Notes: a model not told the origin generated them from the letters alone. Shown: positions 1 through 10,090, counted from the stretch's first letter. The stretch is DNA of 64,000 nucleotides from Hydrogenobacter sp. T-8 (GCF_011006175.1 NZ_CP048795.1:1356491-1420490); one strand, 5' to 3'. Numbers and translations are program-made.

Positions 1-645
1 CTTACCCAACAGCTTTGCAGATACAAGTGTAGTCCCTGTGCCACAAAAGGGGTCTATGACTACACCGTATCTGTCTTCAAGAATAGAGTAGATTATCCTT
101 GTAGGAAGCTCTATGGGAAAAACCGCAGGATGGTCCTTGTGTCCTTGTTCTGGTCTTATGTCCCATATGGATGTGAGCTTTGCATGACTTGGACTTAGCT
201 CCTTAGGTTTACCCTTTACAAGCCAATATATCCTCTCTTCAACCTGCCAAAACCTCCACCCTCTGATGTTCCCTGCTATCTTCCTGTTCCATATAATCTC
301 CTGCCATATATTCCACTTGGTTTTTGTAAGCCACTCAAGAGGATGTATCATCTTTCCGTTTTCGTATCTAACCTTGTGGTTGTAGAAAAAACTGCCACCC
401 TCCTTTATCACCCTGTAGAGTTCATCTAAAACGTCTATCTGCCATCTTTGATAGTCCTCTTCCTTCATAGCGTCTCTGTAAGTTTTGTATATCACTTTTG
501 GCACAAGCCAACCGCCATGTTTTTCCTTTTTGTTATAAGGCGGTGAAGTTATCCCAAGGTCTATGGAGCCAGAGGGTATGTCCCTAAGAACTTCTAAAAC
601 ATCTCCGCATATAACTCTGTTGAGAAACTCTTCTATGCTATGCAT
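1..645 (-). CDS. site-specific DNA methyltransferase (beta-type, partial)
   Basis: The frame reads from an ATG at 645 to the window edge without a stop, so the C-terminus is missing (215 residues visible). Near the N-terminus is a TSPPYN catalytic motif (motif IV), and about residue 197 is DPFCGTGTT, the SAM-binding motif I with a P-loop-like turn. Motif IV before motif I is the order of the beta class of amino-methyltransferases; SPPY is usual for N4-cytosine enzymes, though some N6-adenine enzymes have it. It probably methylates a specific DNA site. It starts 8 bases after the nth stop, at the tail of the dnaX-nth operon. No restriction endonuclease is visible; one could lie outside the window. 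Family call is firm, target unknown. Confidence 0.85.
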   Translation of the reverse strand, partial: MHSIEEFLNRVICGDVLEVLRDIPSGSIDLGITSPPYNKKEKHGGWLVPKVIYKTYRDAMKEEDYQRWQIDVLDELYRVIKEGGSFFYNHKVRYENGKMIHPLEWLTKTKWNIWQEIIWNRKIAGNIRGWRFWQVEERIYWLVKGKPKELSPSHAKLTSIWDIRPEQGHKDHPAVFPIELPTRIIYSILEDRYGVVIDPFCGTGTTLVSAKLLGK

Positions 646-653
646 TGCACTTT

Positions 654-1307
654 TTATTTACCAAGACTACTATAGTAATCACACCACTTGCTTATTGGAC
701 ATTCTCCGCACTTTGGCTTTATGGGTTTGCATATGGTTTGACCAAAGGCTACCAAAAGTCTGTTGTAGTCTCTCCAATACTCTCTTGGCAGTATTTCCAT
801 CAAAGCCTCTTCTGTCTCTTCTGGAGTTTTTGTCTTCACAAGCCCCCACCTGTTGCTTATGCGATGCACATGCACGTCTACCGCTATGGCTGGCTTTCCA
901 AAACCTTCAGAAATCACAATGTTTGCTACCTTTCTTCCCACGCCCTTTAGCTTTAAAAGGTTTTCAAGATTGTCTGGAACTTTACCATTAAAGTCTTCTA
1001 CAAGCTGTTTTGCAAGCTCCTTTAATTGTCTTGCCTTGTTTCTATAAAAGCCTACGGGGTATATGAGTTTTTCAAGCTCCTCTTGGTCTATCTCCAAAAG
1101 GTCTTGTGGGTCTTTGACCCTTTGTAAAAATCTTTTGCAGACCTCTGCGGTTGTTTCGTCTCTTGTCCTTGTGGAAAGGAGAGCACAAAGAAGTGCACTA
1201 AGAGGGTCTTTCCTCTTTTGTGCTATGAGTTTTACTATTGGTGCATGCCACTTTGGAAACTCCCTTTTCATTATCTCAAGCACTTCAGGAAGGTCTTCCC
1301 TGGTCAT
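654..1307 (-). CDS. nth: endonuclease III, base-excision repair glycosylase/AP lyase
   Basis: This 217-residue protein has the length and layout of endonuclease III. The helix-hairpin-helix LKGVGRKVAN carries the catalytic lysine, VDVHVHR carries the catalytic aspartate, and the C-terminus has the four cysteines of the [4Fe-4S] loop in the spacing C-x6-C-x2-C-x5-C. It removes oxidised pyrimidines from DNA and nicks the abasic site. The start ATG overlaps the stop of the upstream transporter by 4 bases, so translation is probably coupled. It is the fourth gene of a minus-strand operon that begins with dnaX. Confidence 0.95.
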   Translation of the reverse strand: MTREDLPEVLEIMKREFPKWHAPIVKLIAQKRKDPLSALLCALLSTRTRDETTAEVCKRFLQRVKDPQDLLEIDQEELEKLIYPVGFYRNKARQLKELAKQLVEDFNGKVPDNLENLLKLKGVGRKVANIVISEGFGKPAIAVDVHVHRISNRWGLVKTKTPEETEEALMEILPREYWRDYNRLLVAFGQTICKPIKPKCGECPISKWCDYYSSLGK

Positions 1308-2449
1308 TGGGCTTTATATTTTACGACAGCAAGAAGAAGTCCAATAGCTAAAAGATGTAGCCCTACAGAGTAAACTATGAGAAAAAGGAGAGAATACTGG
1401 TAAAGCAGACCCATTAGAGCACCACCTAAGAAGGCAGAAAGCCCCATAAAGAAGTGGAAAAGACCATAAGCCCTTCCTCTTGCGTCTTCTGAGGAGAGCT
1501 TGGCAACCGCAGACCTCATTATAGATTCTTGAACTCCAAGGCTTATACCCCAGAAGACCACCGCCAAAAGTGGCTGGCTTATAAGAAGTAGAAAGAGGGT
1601 AGAAAACATACCAATAGAAAGTCCAGCAATCAAAGACATAAAGCCAACCCTATCGTAAAGAACACCAAAAAGAAGTGCGGACAGGGCATCCACTCCCATA
1701 GCAAGTGCAAAGAAGAGGGCTACCTGCCAACCCTCAAAGTTTAGTTTTTGAGTTAGATGAAAACCCATAAGTGGAAACTGCAAAAAGCCAAGAGAAACAA
1801 GGCAGGAAGCAATAAGATATAGATAGAAGGCTTTGCCAAGAGAAGCCTCTGACCCTCGTCTTTCCTTCTGCAAGTCTTTTACTTCCAAGCCTTTTGCCTG
1901 CAAGAGAAAGAGCATGGCAAAGACCGCAGGCACAAAAAGCAGTGCAAAGGCAAGCCTATAACCAAAACCAAGATAAAGCACGAGGGCGACCACAGAAGGA
2001 CCAAGAACCGCACCAATCTGGTCAAGAAACTCATGAAGACCGAAACCTTTTCCATGACCCACTACCTGAGTAGCCTTTGAAAGAAGTGTATCCCTTGAAG
2101 GAGTTCTTAGTCCCTTTCCCGTCCTCTCAAGAAGCAAAAGAAGGCTTGCGGTCTGCCAACTGCCTGCAAGAGAGAGAAGAGGAACCGCAAAAAGGTTTAG
2201 GGCATACCCACTTAGGGTAAAAGCCCAGTAGCTCCTTAGTTTATCAGAAAGAAAGCCAGAGAGAAGCCTAACCCAGTATCCCAGAAGCTCTGCCAGACCA
2301 GACACAAGGCTAACCCAAAGGGCGGAAGCTCCGAGAAAGGCGAGGTAAGGACCTATAATACCCTTTGCACCCTCGTAGGTAAAGTCCGCAAAGAGACTAA
2401 CTACCCCCATAAGGACTATAAACCTGTATGCTCTTTTTTTATCCCACAT
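1304..2449 (-). CDS. MFS family transporter
   Basis: The 381-residue protein is almost entirely hydrophobic and contains about 11-12 membrane segments in two halves, separated by a charged central loop near residues 190-205 (rich in K, E and R). A short basic stretch (RTGKGLRTPSRD) after the fourth segment matches the conserved loop of a group of major facilitator transporters. The substrate cannot be told from sequence. The gene overlaps its upstream neighbour by 11 bases and nth by 4, so it belongs to the dnaX operon, but no functional link to DNA repair is evident. Confidence 0.85.
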   Translation of the reverse strand: MWDKKRAYRFIVLMGVVSLFADFTYEGAKGIIGPYLAFLGASALWVSLVSGLAELLGYWVRLLSGFLSDKLRSYWAFTLSGYALNLFAVPLLSLAGSWQTASLLLLLERTGKGLRTPSRDTLLSKATQVVGHGKGFGLHEFLDQIGAVLGPSVVALVLYLGFGYRLAFALLFVPAVFAMLFLLQAKGLEVKDLQKERRGSEASLGKAFYLYLIASCLVSLGFLQFPLMGFHLTQKLNFEGWQVALFFALAMGVDALSALLFGVLYDRVGFMSLIAGLSIGMFSTLFLLLISQPLLAVVFWGISLGVQESIMRSAVAKLSSEDARGRAYGLFHFFMGLSAFLGGALMGLLYQYSLLFLIVYSVGLHLLAIGLLLAVVKYKAQ

Positions 2450-2690
2450 CTATGCTCTCTACCTCACCCACAAGATTAAGCTCGGGAAGGAAAGACCTGA
2501 CCCCTTCAAGAACCTCCAAAAGTCCAGAAAAGGTGTCTGGCGTGGCTATAAGATAAACCTCCTCTGAGGATTTTTCCCTTGTCCTTACTATGGCATATCT
2601 GCCAGACCCGTCTATGAGGGCTGTAAAAAGACCTATCTTCTCCTTAGGAACTTTTACCAGAAGAACCCTTGCCTTTACCTCTTTGCTCAT
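2439..2690 (-). CDS. small DUF4911-like protein
   Basis: An 83-residue soluble protein with a predicted alternating strand/helix pattern, resembling the DUF4911 family of short bacterial proteins of unknown function. It opens with a lysine-rich segment followed by a VLLVKVP strand and contains a YAIVRTRE strand typical of small ferredoxin-like folds. The start overlaps the dnaX reading frame by 47 bases and the stop overlaps the transporter start by 11, which suggests tight translational coupling. A later start is possible but no better start codon with a ribosome site is seen. Function unknown; the family assignment is from memory of the pattern. Confidence 0.6.
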   Translation of the reverse strand: MSKEVKARVLLVKVPKEKIGLFTALIDGSGRYAIVRTREKSSEEVYLIATPDTFSGLLEVLEGVRSFLPELNLVGEVESIDVG

Positions 2691-4107
2691 GGCTAACTAT
2701 CTTTGCACCAAATATGTCCTTTACCTTCTCCACAAAGGGTGGCAGACCGCCTTCCTCTTCCTTTTCCTCTACCACGAAGTCAATCTTAGGGTTCAAAGCC
2801 TTTATCTTTTGCATATTCTGTTCTATTAGGTCTCCCTTTCTTACAAAAAAGACAAACTTGTCTTCCTTGACCTCATACTTTGACCTTTTGAGTGCCTCCA
2901 TTAAAAGGATGTCCAGCTTACCCTCAAGAGGTTTAAAAGGGTCTTCTTGCTCTGCTTCTTGTTTAGTTTGCTCCTTTTGTGTAGGTTCTACAGGTCTTTC
3001 AGAGGACATATACCTTATAAGCTCTCCAATGGGAAGAATGTCTCTGATTATCTGGGTCTTTATTATGGCAAGCTCACAGGCTCTGAGAAAGTCCCTGCTC
3101 CTTGCGTCAAGCCTTGCGGTGTTAACTACCTTTTCTAAATAGAGCAGTGCATTTAATGGAGTGTCCGCAAAACTCTTATGAAACTCCTCTACCCTCATAA
3201 CCTTTTCTGGGTTCTTTAGGCTTTTGTAGAGCATTAGGTTTCTTATTTCCTCTTCAAGAGAGTCCCAAAATCTTGTGAGATTAAAACCTCTCTGGCTTAT
3301 ATCTCTTATAAAGGCAAGGGCTTGGTCTGTTTCAGAGTTTAAGAGGAGTTTAAGAAAATCCCTTACCCTCTCTTGAGATACTATACCCAAAAACTCTTCA
3401 AGGGTTTCAGACTTTACCTTACCCTCACCGTAGGTGCTTGCTTGGTCAAGCAAAGAAACCGCATCCCTCATACCACCATCGCTGAGCCTTGCTATAGTTA
3501 TAAGAGCTTTTTCTTCACACTCAACACCTTCTCTTTCGCATATAGCCTTTAGATATTCCGCTATCTCCTCTTCCCTTAGTTTTGTGAAGATTATCCTTTG
3601 GCATCTTGAGAGTATGGTGGGCATTATCTTTTCATATTCTGTGGTGCAAAGCACAAAGATGGTCTTTGGTGGAGGTTCTTCAAGGGTCTTTAAAAGGGCA
3701 TTAAAAGCCTCTCTTGTAAGCATATGGGCTTCGTCAAGGATGTAAACCTTGTATTTACCCTTTATGGGTGCATAAGAGACTGCATCCCTTATGGCTCTTA
3801 TATCGTCTATACCCCTGTTGGAAGCAGCGTCTATCTCAATAAGGTCTGGAAAGTTCCCCTTGTCTATGGAAAGGCAGTTTTCACACCTTCCGCAGGGTTC
3901 GCCCTCCTCTGGCTGGAGACAGTTTACCGCCTTTGTTAGTATCCTTGCAAGGGTGGTCTTCCCCGTTCCTCTTGGACCCGCAAAGAGGTAAGCATGGGAA
4001 AGCTTGTTAAGCCTTACCGCATTTCTCAGCACACGCACTGCTACATCCTGACCTACCACCTCGGAGAACCTCTTTGGTCTATACTTCCTTGCAAAGGGAA
4101 CATACAT
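2644..4107 (-). CDS. dnaX: DNA polymerase III subunit tau (clamp-loader ATPase)
   Basis: The protein begins MYVPFARKYRPKRF, the usual DnaX N-terminus; a longer frame to 4278 runs into the clpC promoter and is rejected. It has Walker A GPRGTGKT at residues 44-51, a four-cysteine zinc module (C..CGRCENC), DEAH-type Walker B (LDEAHML) and the sensor/SRC motif around ILSRCQRI. The 487 residues include a charged C-terminal region as in tau. I saw no A-run long enough to act as the frameshift site that makes gamma in some bacteria. It loads the beta clamp at the replication fork. First gene of a five-gene minus-strand operon, transcribed away from clpC. Confidence 0.95.
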   Translation of the reverse strand: MYVPFARKYRPKRFSEVVGQDVAVRVLRNAVRLNKLSHAYLFAGPRGTGKTTLARILTKAVNCLQPEEGEPCGRCENCLSIDKGNFPDLIEIDAASNRGIDDIRAIRDAVSYAPIKGKYKVYILDEAHMLTREAFNALLKTLEEPPPKTIFVLCTTEYEKIMPTILSRCQRIIFTKLREEEIAEYLKAICEREGVECEEKALITIARLSDGGMRDAVSLLDQASTYGEGKVKSETLEEFLGIVSQERVRDFLKLLLNSETDQALAFIRDISQRGFNLTRFWDSLEEEIRNLMLYKSLKNPEKVMRVEEFHKSFADTPLNALLYLEKVVNTARLDARSRDFLRACELAIIKTQIIRDILPIGELIRYMSSERPVEPTQKEQTKQEAEQEDPFKPLEGKLDILLMEALKRSKYEVKEDKFVFFVRKGDLIEQNMQKIKALNPKIDFVVEEKEEEGGLPPFVEKVKDIFGAKIVSHEQRGKGKGSSGKSS

Positions 4108-4117
4108 GCTGTTAAAT

Positions 4118-4125
4118 AGTATAAT
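4118..4125. promoter_or_regulatory. overlapping divergent -10 elements, dnaX/clpC
   Basis: The octamer AGTATAAT gives TATACT on the minus strand, 10 bases before the dnaX ATG, and TATAAT on the plus strand. No good -35 is seen for either. dnaX has no Shine-Dalgarno sequence and would be nearly leaderless from here. For clpC this would leave a leader of about 50 bases. Confidence 0.5.
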
Positions 4126-4130
4126 CCTTA

Positions 4131-4158
4131 TTGCAAAACTTTTTTCCTTCGTTATCTT
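4131..4158 (+). promoter_or_regulatory. candidate sigma-70-type promoter of clpC
   Basis: TTGCAA (4131-4136) is followed after 16 bases by TATCTT (4153-4158), a reasonable -35/-10 pair. It lies 24 bases before the clpC ATG. The GAGGTG Shine-Dalgarno sequence at 4171-4176 sits 6 bases before that start, so clpC has a conventional leader. Confidence 0.4.
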
Positions 4159-4182
4159 TATCCTATAAGAGAGGTGTGAGAG

Positions 4183-6618
4183 ATGTTTGAGAAATTTACC
4201 GAGAAGGCAAGACAGGTAATCCTCCAAGCAAGGGAGGAAGCCATAGAACTTGGGCATACATACCTTGGCAGTGAGCATATACTGTTAGCCCTTATAAGGG
4301 AGGAAGACCTTCCCTCCCTCGTGCTTACACGCTTTGGGCTGACCCAGGAGAAGGTGCGTAAAGCCATAATGGGTCAGATAACCCGCGGGAGCCACTCGGG
4401 TGAGATACTTTTTGCACCAGACGCCAAAAGGGTCCTTGAGTTTGCGGTGGAAGAGGCGCGCATACTGCACCACCAGTTTGTGGGACCCGAGCACCTGCTT
4501 ATAGGCATCGTCAGAGAAAAGACGGGCTTGGGTGGAAGGATACTCAGAGGCTTTGGTCTTGATGAGTATTCTGTCAGAAGGGAGGTCCTGCAAATTCTTG
4601 GGGAGCTTCCTCCTCAAGAGACCACCAAGTATGCACCCACTCCAAACCTTGACAGGTTCTCAAGAGACCTCACGCAGATGGCAAGGGAAGGTAAGTTAGA
4701 CCCTGTCATAGGAAGGGAGAAGGAAATAGAAAGGGTCATACAGATACTGGTCAGAAGAAGAAAGAACAATCCTGTCCTCCTTGGCGACCCCGGTGTTGGT
4801 AAAACCGCCATAGTGGAAGGTCTTGCACAAAGAATAGCCTACAAACAGGTGCCAGACCCCCTTCTCAACAAAAGGGTCGTAGCCCTTGACCTTGCAGCCT
4901 TGGTGGCTGGGACAAAGTATAGAGGTCAATTTGAAGAGAGGCTCAAAAATATCCTCAAGGAGCTTGAAAAGGCACCTAACGTGATACTCTTTATTGATGA
5001 GATACACACCCTTGTGGGAGCAGGTTCCGCAGAGGGTTCCATAGATGCCAGCAACATGCTAAAGCCAGCCTTGGCAAGGGGTGAAATACAGGTTATAGGT
5101 GCCACAACCCTTGACGAATACAGGAAATACATAGAAAAAGATGGTGCTTTAGAAAGAAGGTTCCAACCCATCATAGTGGACCAGCCATCGCAAGAGGACA
5201 CCATAAGGATACTCTATGGGCTTAAAGCCAAGTTTGAGGAGTTCCACAATGTGGAATACAAGCCAGAAGCCATAGAGAAGGCGGTTGTGCTTTCTGAAAG
5301 ATACATAACAGAAAGAAACCTGCCAGACAAAGCCATAGATGTAATAGACGAAGCTGGCTCTCTGGTAAAACTCAGGGCATACCAGCTACCACCTGAACTA
5401 AAGGAGATAGAAGAGAAGATAAGGGAAATAGAAGAGAAGAAAGAAGAGGCCGCAAACCAGCAAGACTACGAAAAGGCAGCGAGACTAAGGGATGAGGAGC
5501 TAAGGCTAAGGGCTAAGCTGGAGAGCCTCAAAGCCAAGTGGAGACAGGAGATGTCCGCCAACAGACCAAAGGTAACAGAAGAGGATGTGGCCGAGGTGGT
5601 GGCAAGGTGGACAGGCATACCTGTCAAAAGGATACACGAAAACGATATGGAAAAGCTCCTACACATTGAGGAAGAGCTTCACAAGAGGGTTATAGGGCAA
5701 GATGATGCCATAAAGGCTATAGCCAAAGCCATAAGAAGGTCAAGGGTGGGACTAAAGGGTAGGCACAGGCCCATAGGCGTTTTCCTTTTCCTCGGACCAA
5801 CAGGCGTGGGAAAGACCGAAACCGCAAAAGCCCTTGCGGAGTATCTCTTTGGCTCTGAGGAAGCACTCATTAGGTTTGATATGTCTGAGTATATGGAAAA
5901 GCATACTGTCTCAAGGCTTGTGGGTGCACCTCCGGGATATGTGGGTTACGAGGAGGGTGGACAGCTCACAGAAAAGGTCAGAAGAAGACCCTACTCAGTG
6001 CTACTCTTTGACGAGATAGAAAAGGCTCACCCAGATGTGTTTAATATCTTCCTCCAGATATTTGATGACGGAAGGCTCACCGATGCCATGGGAAGAACGG
6101 TGGACTTTTCCAACACCATAATCATAATGACCTCCAACCTGGGTGCAAGGCTAATAGCCCATGGCTCTCAGATGGGCTTTGAGAAGAAGTTCGGCATGAT
6201 AGACTACGAGCAGATGAAAAAGAATGTGCTTGACCAAGTCAAGAGGACCTTCAGTCCAGAGTTCCTCAACAGGCTTGACGAGATAATAGTATACAGACCC
6301 CTTGAGAAGGAAGATGTGGTAAAGATACTGGAGCTACAGCTTGAACAGATCAACAAAAGCCTGCAGGAGTGGAATGTGAAGGTCAAGCTCCACAAGAGCT
6401 TCATAGACTGGATAATAGACAAGGAATACAAGCCCGAGTATGGTGCAAGAAGCCTAAAGAGGGCCCTTCAGCACCACGTGGAAGACTTGCTGGCAGAAGA
6501 GCTTCTCAAGGGAAGCCTCGCAGATGTGGAAGTGGTAGAGATAAAGGTCAAGGATGACAAGCCTTACATAAAGCCTGTGAAAAAGAAGGAGAAGCTGGAA
6601 GCCATCTTCAACCAGTGA
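4183..6618 (+). CDS. clpC: ATP-dependent Clp protease ATPase ClpC
   Basis: The 811-residue protein has the full ClpC layout: a double Clp N domain (1-145), the first AAA+ module with GDPGVGKT at 201-208, a middle region with a UVR-like coiled segment ([12 protein letters not shown]), the second AAA+ module with GPTGVGKT near residue 537, and a C-terminal ClpB-D2-type domain. It unfolds substrates for the ClpP peptidase. A GAGGTG ribosome site lies 6 bases upstream of the ATG. The last 11 bases overlap the convergent smc gene. The presence of the UVR-like middle region favours ClpC over ClpA. Confidence 0.95.
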   Translation: MFEKFTEKARQVILQAREEAIELGHTYLGSEHILLALIREEDLPSLVLTRFGLTQEKVRKAIMGQITRGSHSGEILFAPDAKRVLEFAVEEARILHHQFVGPEHLLIGIVREKTGLGGRILRGFGLDEYSVRREVLQILGELPPQETTKYAPTPNLDRFSRDLTQMAREGKLDPVIGREKEIERVIQILVRRRKNNPVLLGDPGVGKTAIVEGLAQRIAYKQVPDPLLNKRVVALDLAALVAGTKYRGQFEERLKNILKELEKAPNVILFIDEIHTLVGAGSAEGSIDASNMLKPALARGEIQVIGATTLDEYRKYIEKDGALERRFQPIIVDQPSQEDTIRILYGLKAKFEEFHNVEYKPEAIEKAVVLSERYITERNLPDKAIDVIDEAGSLVKLRAYQLPPELKEIEEKIREIEEKKEEAANQQDYEKAARLRDEELRLRAKLESLKAKWRQEMSANRPKVTEEDVAEVVARWTGIPVKRIHENDMEKLLHIEEELHKRVIGQDDAIKAIAKAIRRSRVGLKGRHRPIGVFLFLGPTGVGKTETAKALAEYLFGSEEALIRFDMSEYMEKHTVSRLVGAPPGYVGYEEGGQLTEKVRRRPYSVLLFDEIEKAHPDVFNIFLQIFDDGRLTDAMGRTVDFSNTIIIMTSNLGARLIAHGSQMGFEKKFGMIDYEQMKKNVLDQVKRTFSPEFLNRLDEIIVYRPLEKEDVVKILELQLEQINKSLQEWNVKVKLHKSFIDWIIDKEYKPEYGARSLKRALQHHVEDLLAEELLKGSLADVEVVEIKVKDDKPYIKPVKKKEKLEAIFNQ

Positions 6619-9600
6619 GAAGCTGGGCTGGGTTTTCTAGGGCAAAGACCTTGGATACCCCGCCCCTTCCGCTAACGCCTATGACCTTGTCTGCAAAACT
6701 TGCGAGGACTTCCCTCAACGTGACCACTATAAACTGAGCTTTTTTTGACCTCTCCTTTATAAGCTCTCCCACCCTTCTGGCGTTTGCTTCATCAAGGTGT
6801 GCATCCACTTCGTCAAAGTAATAGAAGGGTGATGGTCTGTAGTCTTGTATGGCGAAGATAAGAGAAATAGCAGCAAGTGTCTTTTCACCACCAGATATGG
6901 CTTCTAAGTATTGCACCTCCTTTCCTCTTGGCTTTACCACCAAGCTCACACCACCAGAAAATGGGTCATCCTCTCTCTCAAGCACCATGTATGCCCTTCC
7001 ACCAGGAGAAAGCTCAGAGAAAATGTGCCTAAGGTTTCTATCCACTGCCTGAAAGGTTTCCATAAAGGCTCTTAGCTTTTTTGTCTCTATTTCCTGTATG
7101 AGTTCTTTTATAGACTCCTTTTCCTCTTTTAGCTTTTTGTATCTTTCCTGATAGTCTGTGTATCTCTCTTCATATTCCCTGTATTCCTCCTCCGCCTTGA
7201 AGTTCACACCGCCGATAGAAGAAAGTTCCTTCAGTATTCTTGAAAGCTCTTCTTTGAGTTTACCAAACCCCTCCTTTACCTCCACCACATCCCCCTCATA
7301 GTGGAGGTCTCTCAATTTGCTGAGGCTCTCTTCGTATCTCTCTTCAAGTTTTGCCCTTTCAAGCCCAAGTCTATGAAGCTCTTCTCTTATGGTCTCTTCG
7401 TGAAACTTCAACTTTCCAAGTTCTGACTGAAGGATTCTTTGCTCTTCTTCCAGTTTGTCCTTCTTTCTGTATAGTTCGTAAGCCTGCATATTGACCTGCT
7501 TTAGTTCTTCTTCTATCTCTTCTCTCTTTCTGTGTAGTCCTTCCAGCTCTTGGTTTAGTTTTTTAATCTCCTCCTGGGCACTGTCAATAAAGGCGAGTTT
7601 TCTGCCTATTTCCTTCTGTAAGCTCTCTCTTTCCATCTGTAGCTCTTTTAGTTTTAGCTGTTTTAGGTGTATGGACTCTTTTAGCCTTTCTATCTTTTGC
7701 TTTTGTTTTTCATATTCCCGTCTTAGGTCTTCCACTCCAGACTCCTTGTAATGGGTCAGAACCGACTGCCTCTTTATGTTGAGGTTTTCCAGCTTTTCCT
7801 CAAGATAAGCTATTTCTTCTTTTAAAGCCTGTGCTTTCCTTTTGGTCTCTTGCGACTCTTGTTCCAATATCTGAAGGTATTCTTCCGCCTTGCGAAGTTT
7901 CTCTTCTATATCTTTAAGTCTCTCATAGCCAGCTTTATCGGACTCTTCCACTTCCTCAAGCCTTCTTTTAAGGATGGCTATGATGCTTTCCTTTTCAAGA
8001 AGCTCATCCCTGAGAGCTTTTAGGAGCTTTTCCTCCCTTTGTTCCTCTTCCTTCAATTTCTGTTCAAGCTCCAAAAGTCTGTTTAGCTCCTCAAGATAAA
8101 AGGCTCTTCCAAGTTCACCCCTTTCTTCGCTATGCCCCCCACTTATGACGCCACTTTTCTCAAAAAGCTCTCCATCAAGGGTGACCATCCTATATGCATT
8201 CCCAAGGGACCTCGCAGTCTCAAAGCTGTCCACAAGGAGCGTGTCTCCAAAGATAAACCTTACTGCCCTTTCAAACCTTCTGTCGTATTCTAAGAGGTTC
8301 ACCACAAAGTCTATAACACCCCTTTGTCTTGGTGGATAAGGTGGCAGGTTCGTTTCCCTTATCCTGTTCAAGGGTATAAAGTTTAGCCTTCCCCATTTTA
8401 GCTCCTTGAGCCTCTGTATGCACCTTTTTGCTACCTCTTCATCTTGAACCACCACATAGGAGAGCCTTCCACCCCCTGCGGTCTCAACCGCTCTGAGGTA
8501 TTCAAGGTCTTTAACTCTTATAAGGCTTGAAGCTCTGCCGTAAACTCCTTCTATGCCCTCAAAGGGTAGGTCTTCTGGTGGCATGCTTGCCAGCCTACCC
8601 TTAAGCATGGATACCTCCTTAATGATTTCTTCTCTTTCTTGTCTTATTTTCCTGAGCCTTTCCTCTTGGCTTTGGTATTTATCCTTCTTTGCCCTTATGG
8701 ACTTCTCTTCCTCCTTTAACATCTTCTGGTAGTTTTCCCTCTTCAGAAGGGACTCGCCCATGCTTGCCTTTATTTTTTTCTCCTCCTCCCTTAACCTTTC
8801 CATATCTTCTCTAACTTTCTCCTTTTTAAGCTCCAGCTCTTTCAGTTTCAGTTCCATCCTTGAAAGCTCTTTCCTTGCCTCCGCCAAAGTATTAGAAAGC
8901 TCTTTTAGTTTCTCCTCTGTCCTTTCCATCTCCTCAAGGGAAACCTTTAGGCTCTCCTCCCTTTCTTTTATACTCTTCCAAAGAAGGTTTGTAGCCTCTT
9001 CCAAGCCCAAGAGTTCCATCTCCTGCCCCTCAATCTCTCTCAGAAGCTCTTCTTCTTCCCTTTTTAGAGACTCCCTCTGGGATTCAAGAGAGCCTATCTG
9101 TTCCTGTGTATAGAAGACTTCCTTCTCAAGGTTTTCAGTTTTCTTTTTATGTTTTTCTATCTCTTGGCTGAGGACTTCAATAGACTGCGACAGCCTGCCA
9201 ACCCTTTCTCTATAAGGAAAGAGACTCTCGCTTACGCTCTTTAGCTCCTCTTCTAAAAGGGTGAGCTTTTCTTCGTATTCTTTAAGCATCCCTTTGAGTT
9301 TTCCAAGCTCTTCCTCCTTCTGAGCCATAACTTGGGACACCTGCTGCAGTGATTTTTGAAGGTCATAGGCGGTCTTTAGATTGAGCTTTATCTCTAAAAT
9401 TCTTCTCTTTTCTTCTAAGTCTCTGTATAGGTTTAGCCTCTTTAGCTCCTCTTTGAGCTTTTCCATCTGCACTTCCATCTCATCCATAAGAAGCCTAAGC
9501 TCCCTTAGTTTTAGCTCCACCTCTCCAAGGTCCGCAAGAGCCTTTTGCTTTTTCTCCTCATACTCTTCTATACCCGCTATCTCCTCAAGGAGCTTTCTCC

Positions 9601-10069
9601 TCTCCACAGGCGTCATCTTCAAAAACCTTACTATGTCTCCTTGAAGCACCACATTGTAGGCGTTTTCGTATATGCCAGCCTTAGAGAGAAAGTCCATCAA
9701 ATCCCTTTCCCTTACCACCGCACCGTTTATTCTAAAGACCGTTCTCCCATCCTGATAGACTTTCCTTGAGATAACTATATCTTCTTCCTGAAGAGGGAAA
9801 AGCCCGTAGTTTTTAAAATGCACCTCCACATAGGCGTAATCCGCTCTGTCGGAGTTTTTTGAGTATATAAGGTAAGAGAGGTTTTTTGCCCTAAGGGTCT
9901 TTGCAGTAGCTATGCCAAGGCAAAAGGATATGGCATCACCTATATTAGACTTGCCCGCACCATTTGGACCAACAATACCTATGAAGCCCTGACCTAAGGG
10001 TATCTCTACCCTCTCTTTTCCGTAAGATTTAAACCCCTCTAAGGTTATTTTTTCTATCCAAGCCTTCAC
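6608..10069 (-). CDS. smc: chromosome segregation protein SMC
   Basis: At 1153 residues this has normal SMC length. Walker A GPNGAGKS is at 34-41. Two very long E/K/L-rich coiled coils flank a hinge at roughly 500-660 that contains the AETAGGGRLSYVVV-type glycine region. The C-terminal head carries the signature SGGEK near 1059 and Walker B YYFDEVD at about 1083-1089. It condenses and helps segregate the chromosome with ScpA/ScpB, which are not in the window. The start is GTG at 10069; a TATACT -10 element lies 8 bases before it and there is no Shine-Dalgarno sequence, so the mRNA is probably leaderless. Confidence 0.95.
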   Translation of the reverse strand: MKAWIEKITLEGFKSYGKERVEIPLGQGFIGIVGPNGAGKSNIGDAISFCLGIATAKTLRAKNLSYLIYSKNSDRADYAYVEVHFKNYGLFPLQEEDIVISRKVYQDGRTVFRINGAVVRERDLMDFLSKAGIYENAYNVVLQGDIVRFLKMTPVERRKLLEEIAGIEEYEEKKQKALADLGEVELKLRELRLLMDEMEVQMEKLKEELKRLNLYRDLEEKRRILEIKLNLKTAYDLQKSLQQVSQVMAQKEEELGKLKGMLKEYEEKLTLLEEELKSVSESLFPYRERVGRLSQSIEVLSQEIEKHKKKTENLEKEVFYTQEQIGSLESQRESLKREEEELLREIEGQEMELLGLEEATNLLWKSIKEREESLKVSLEEMERTEEKLKELSNTLAEARKELSRMELKLKELELKKEKVREDMERLREEEKKIKASMGESLLKRENYQKMLKEEEKSIRAKKDKYQSQEERLRKIRQEREEIIKEVSMLKGRLASMPPEDLPFEGIEGVYGRASSLIRVKDLEYLRAVETAGGGRLSYVVVQDEEVAKRCIQRLKELKWGRLNFIPLNRIRETNLPPYPPRQRGVIDFVVNLLEYDRRFERAVRFIFGDTLLVDSFETARSLGNAYRMVTLDGELFEKSGVISGGHSEERGELGRAFYLEELNRLLELEQKLKEEEQREEKLLKALRDELLEKESIIAILKRRLEEVEESDKAGYERLKDIEEKLRKAEEYLQILEQESQETKRKAQALKEEIAYLEEKLENLNIKRQSVLTHYKESGVEDLRREYEKQKQKIERLKESIHLKQLKLKELQMERESLQKEIGRKLAFIDSAQEEIKKLNQELEGLHRKREEIEEELKQVNMQAYELYRKKDKLEEEQRILQSELGKLKFHEETIREELHRLGLERAKLEERYEESLSKLRDLHYEGDVVEVKEGFGKLKEELSRILKELSSIGGVNFKAEEEYREYEERYTDYQERYKKLKEEKESIKELIQEIETKKLRAFMETFQAVDRNLRHIFSELSPGGRAYMVLEREDDPFSGGVSLVVKPRGKEVQYLEAISGGEKTLAAISLIFAIQDYRPSPFYYFDEVDAHLDEANARRVGELIKERSKKAQFIVVTLREVLASFADKVIGVSGRGGVSKVFALENPAQLLTG

Positions 10070-10077
10070 AGTTTAAT

Positions 10078-10085
10078 AGTATAAT
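10078..10085. promoter_or_regulatory. overlapping divergent -10 elements, smc/diguanylate cyclase
   Basis: The same octamer AGTATAAT as in the dnaX/clpC gap. TATACT on the minus strand stands 8 bases before the smc GTG; TATAAT on the plus strand stands 5 bases before ATG 10091 and 11 before ATG 10097. The whole gap between the two start codons is 21 bases. Confidence 0.55.
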
Positions 10086-10090
10086 TTAAT

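Noticed and set aside
563-991. Plus-strand ORF over the methyltransferase and nth
   Set aside because: It is antisense to two well-supported genes and has no recognisable protein features.
2644-3400. Programmed frameshift site in dnaX
   Set aside because: No A-run longer than four was found on the coding strand in this part, so no slippery heptamer is supported.
4108-4278. Longer dnaX start at 4278
   Set aside because: It would cross the clpC promoter and start region; MYVPFARKYRP at 4107 is the usual DnaX beginning.
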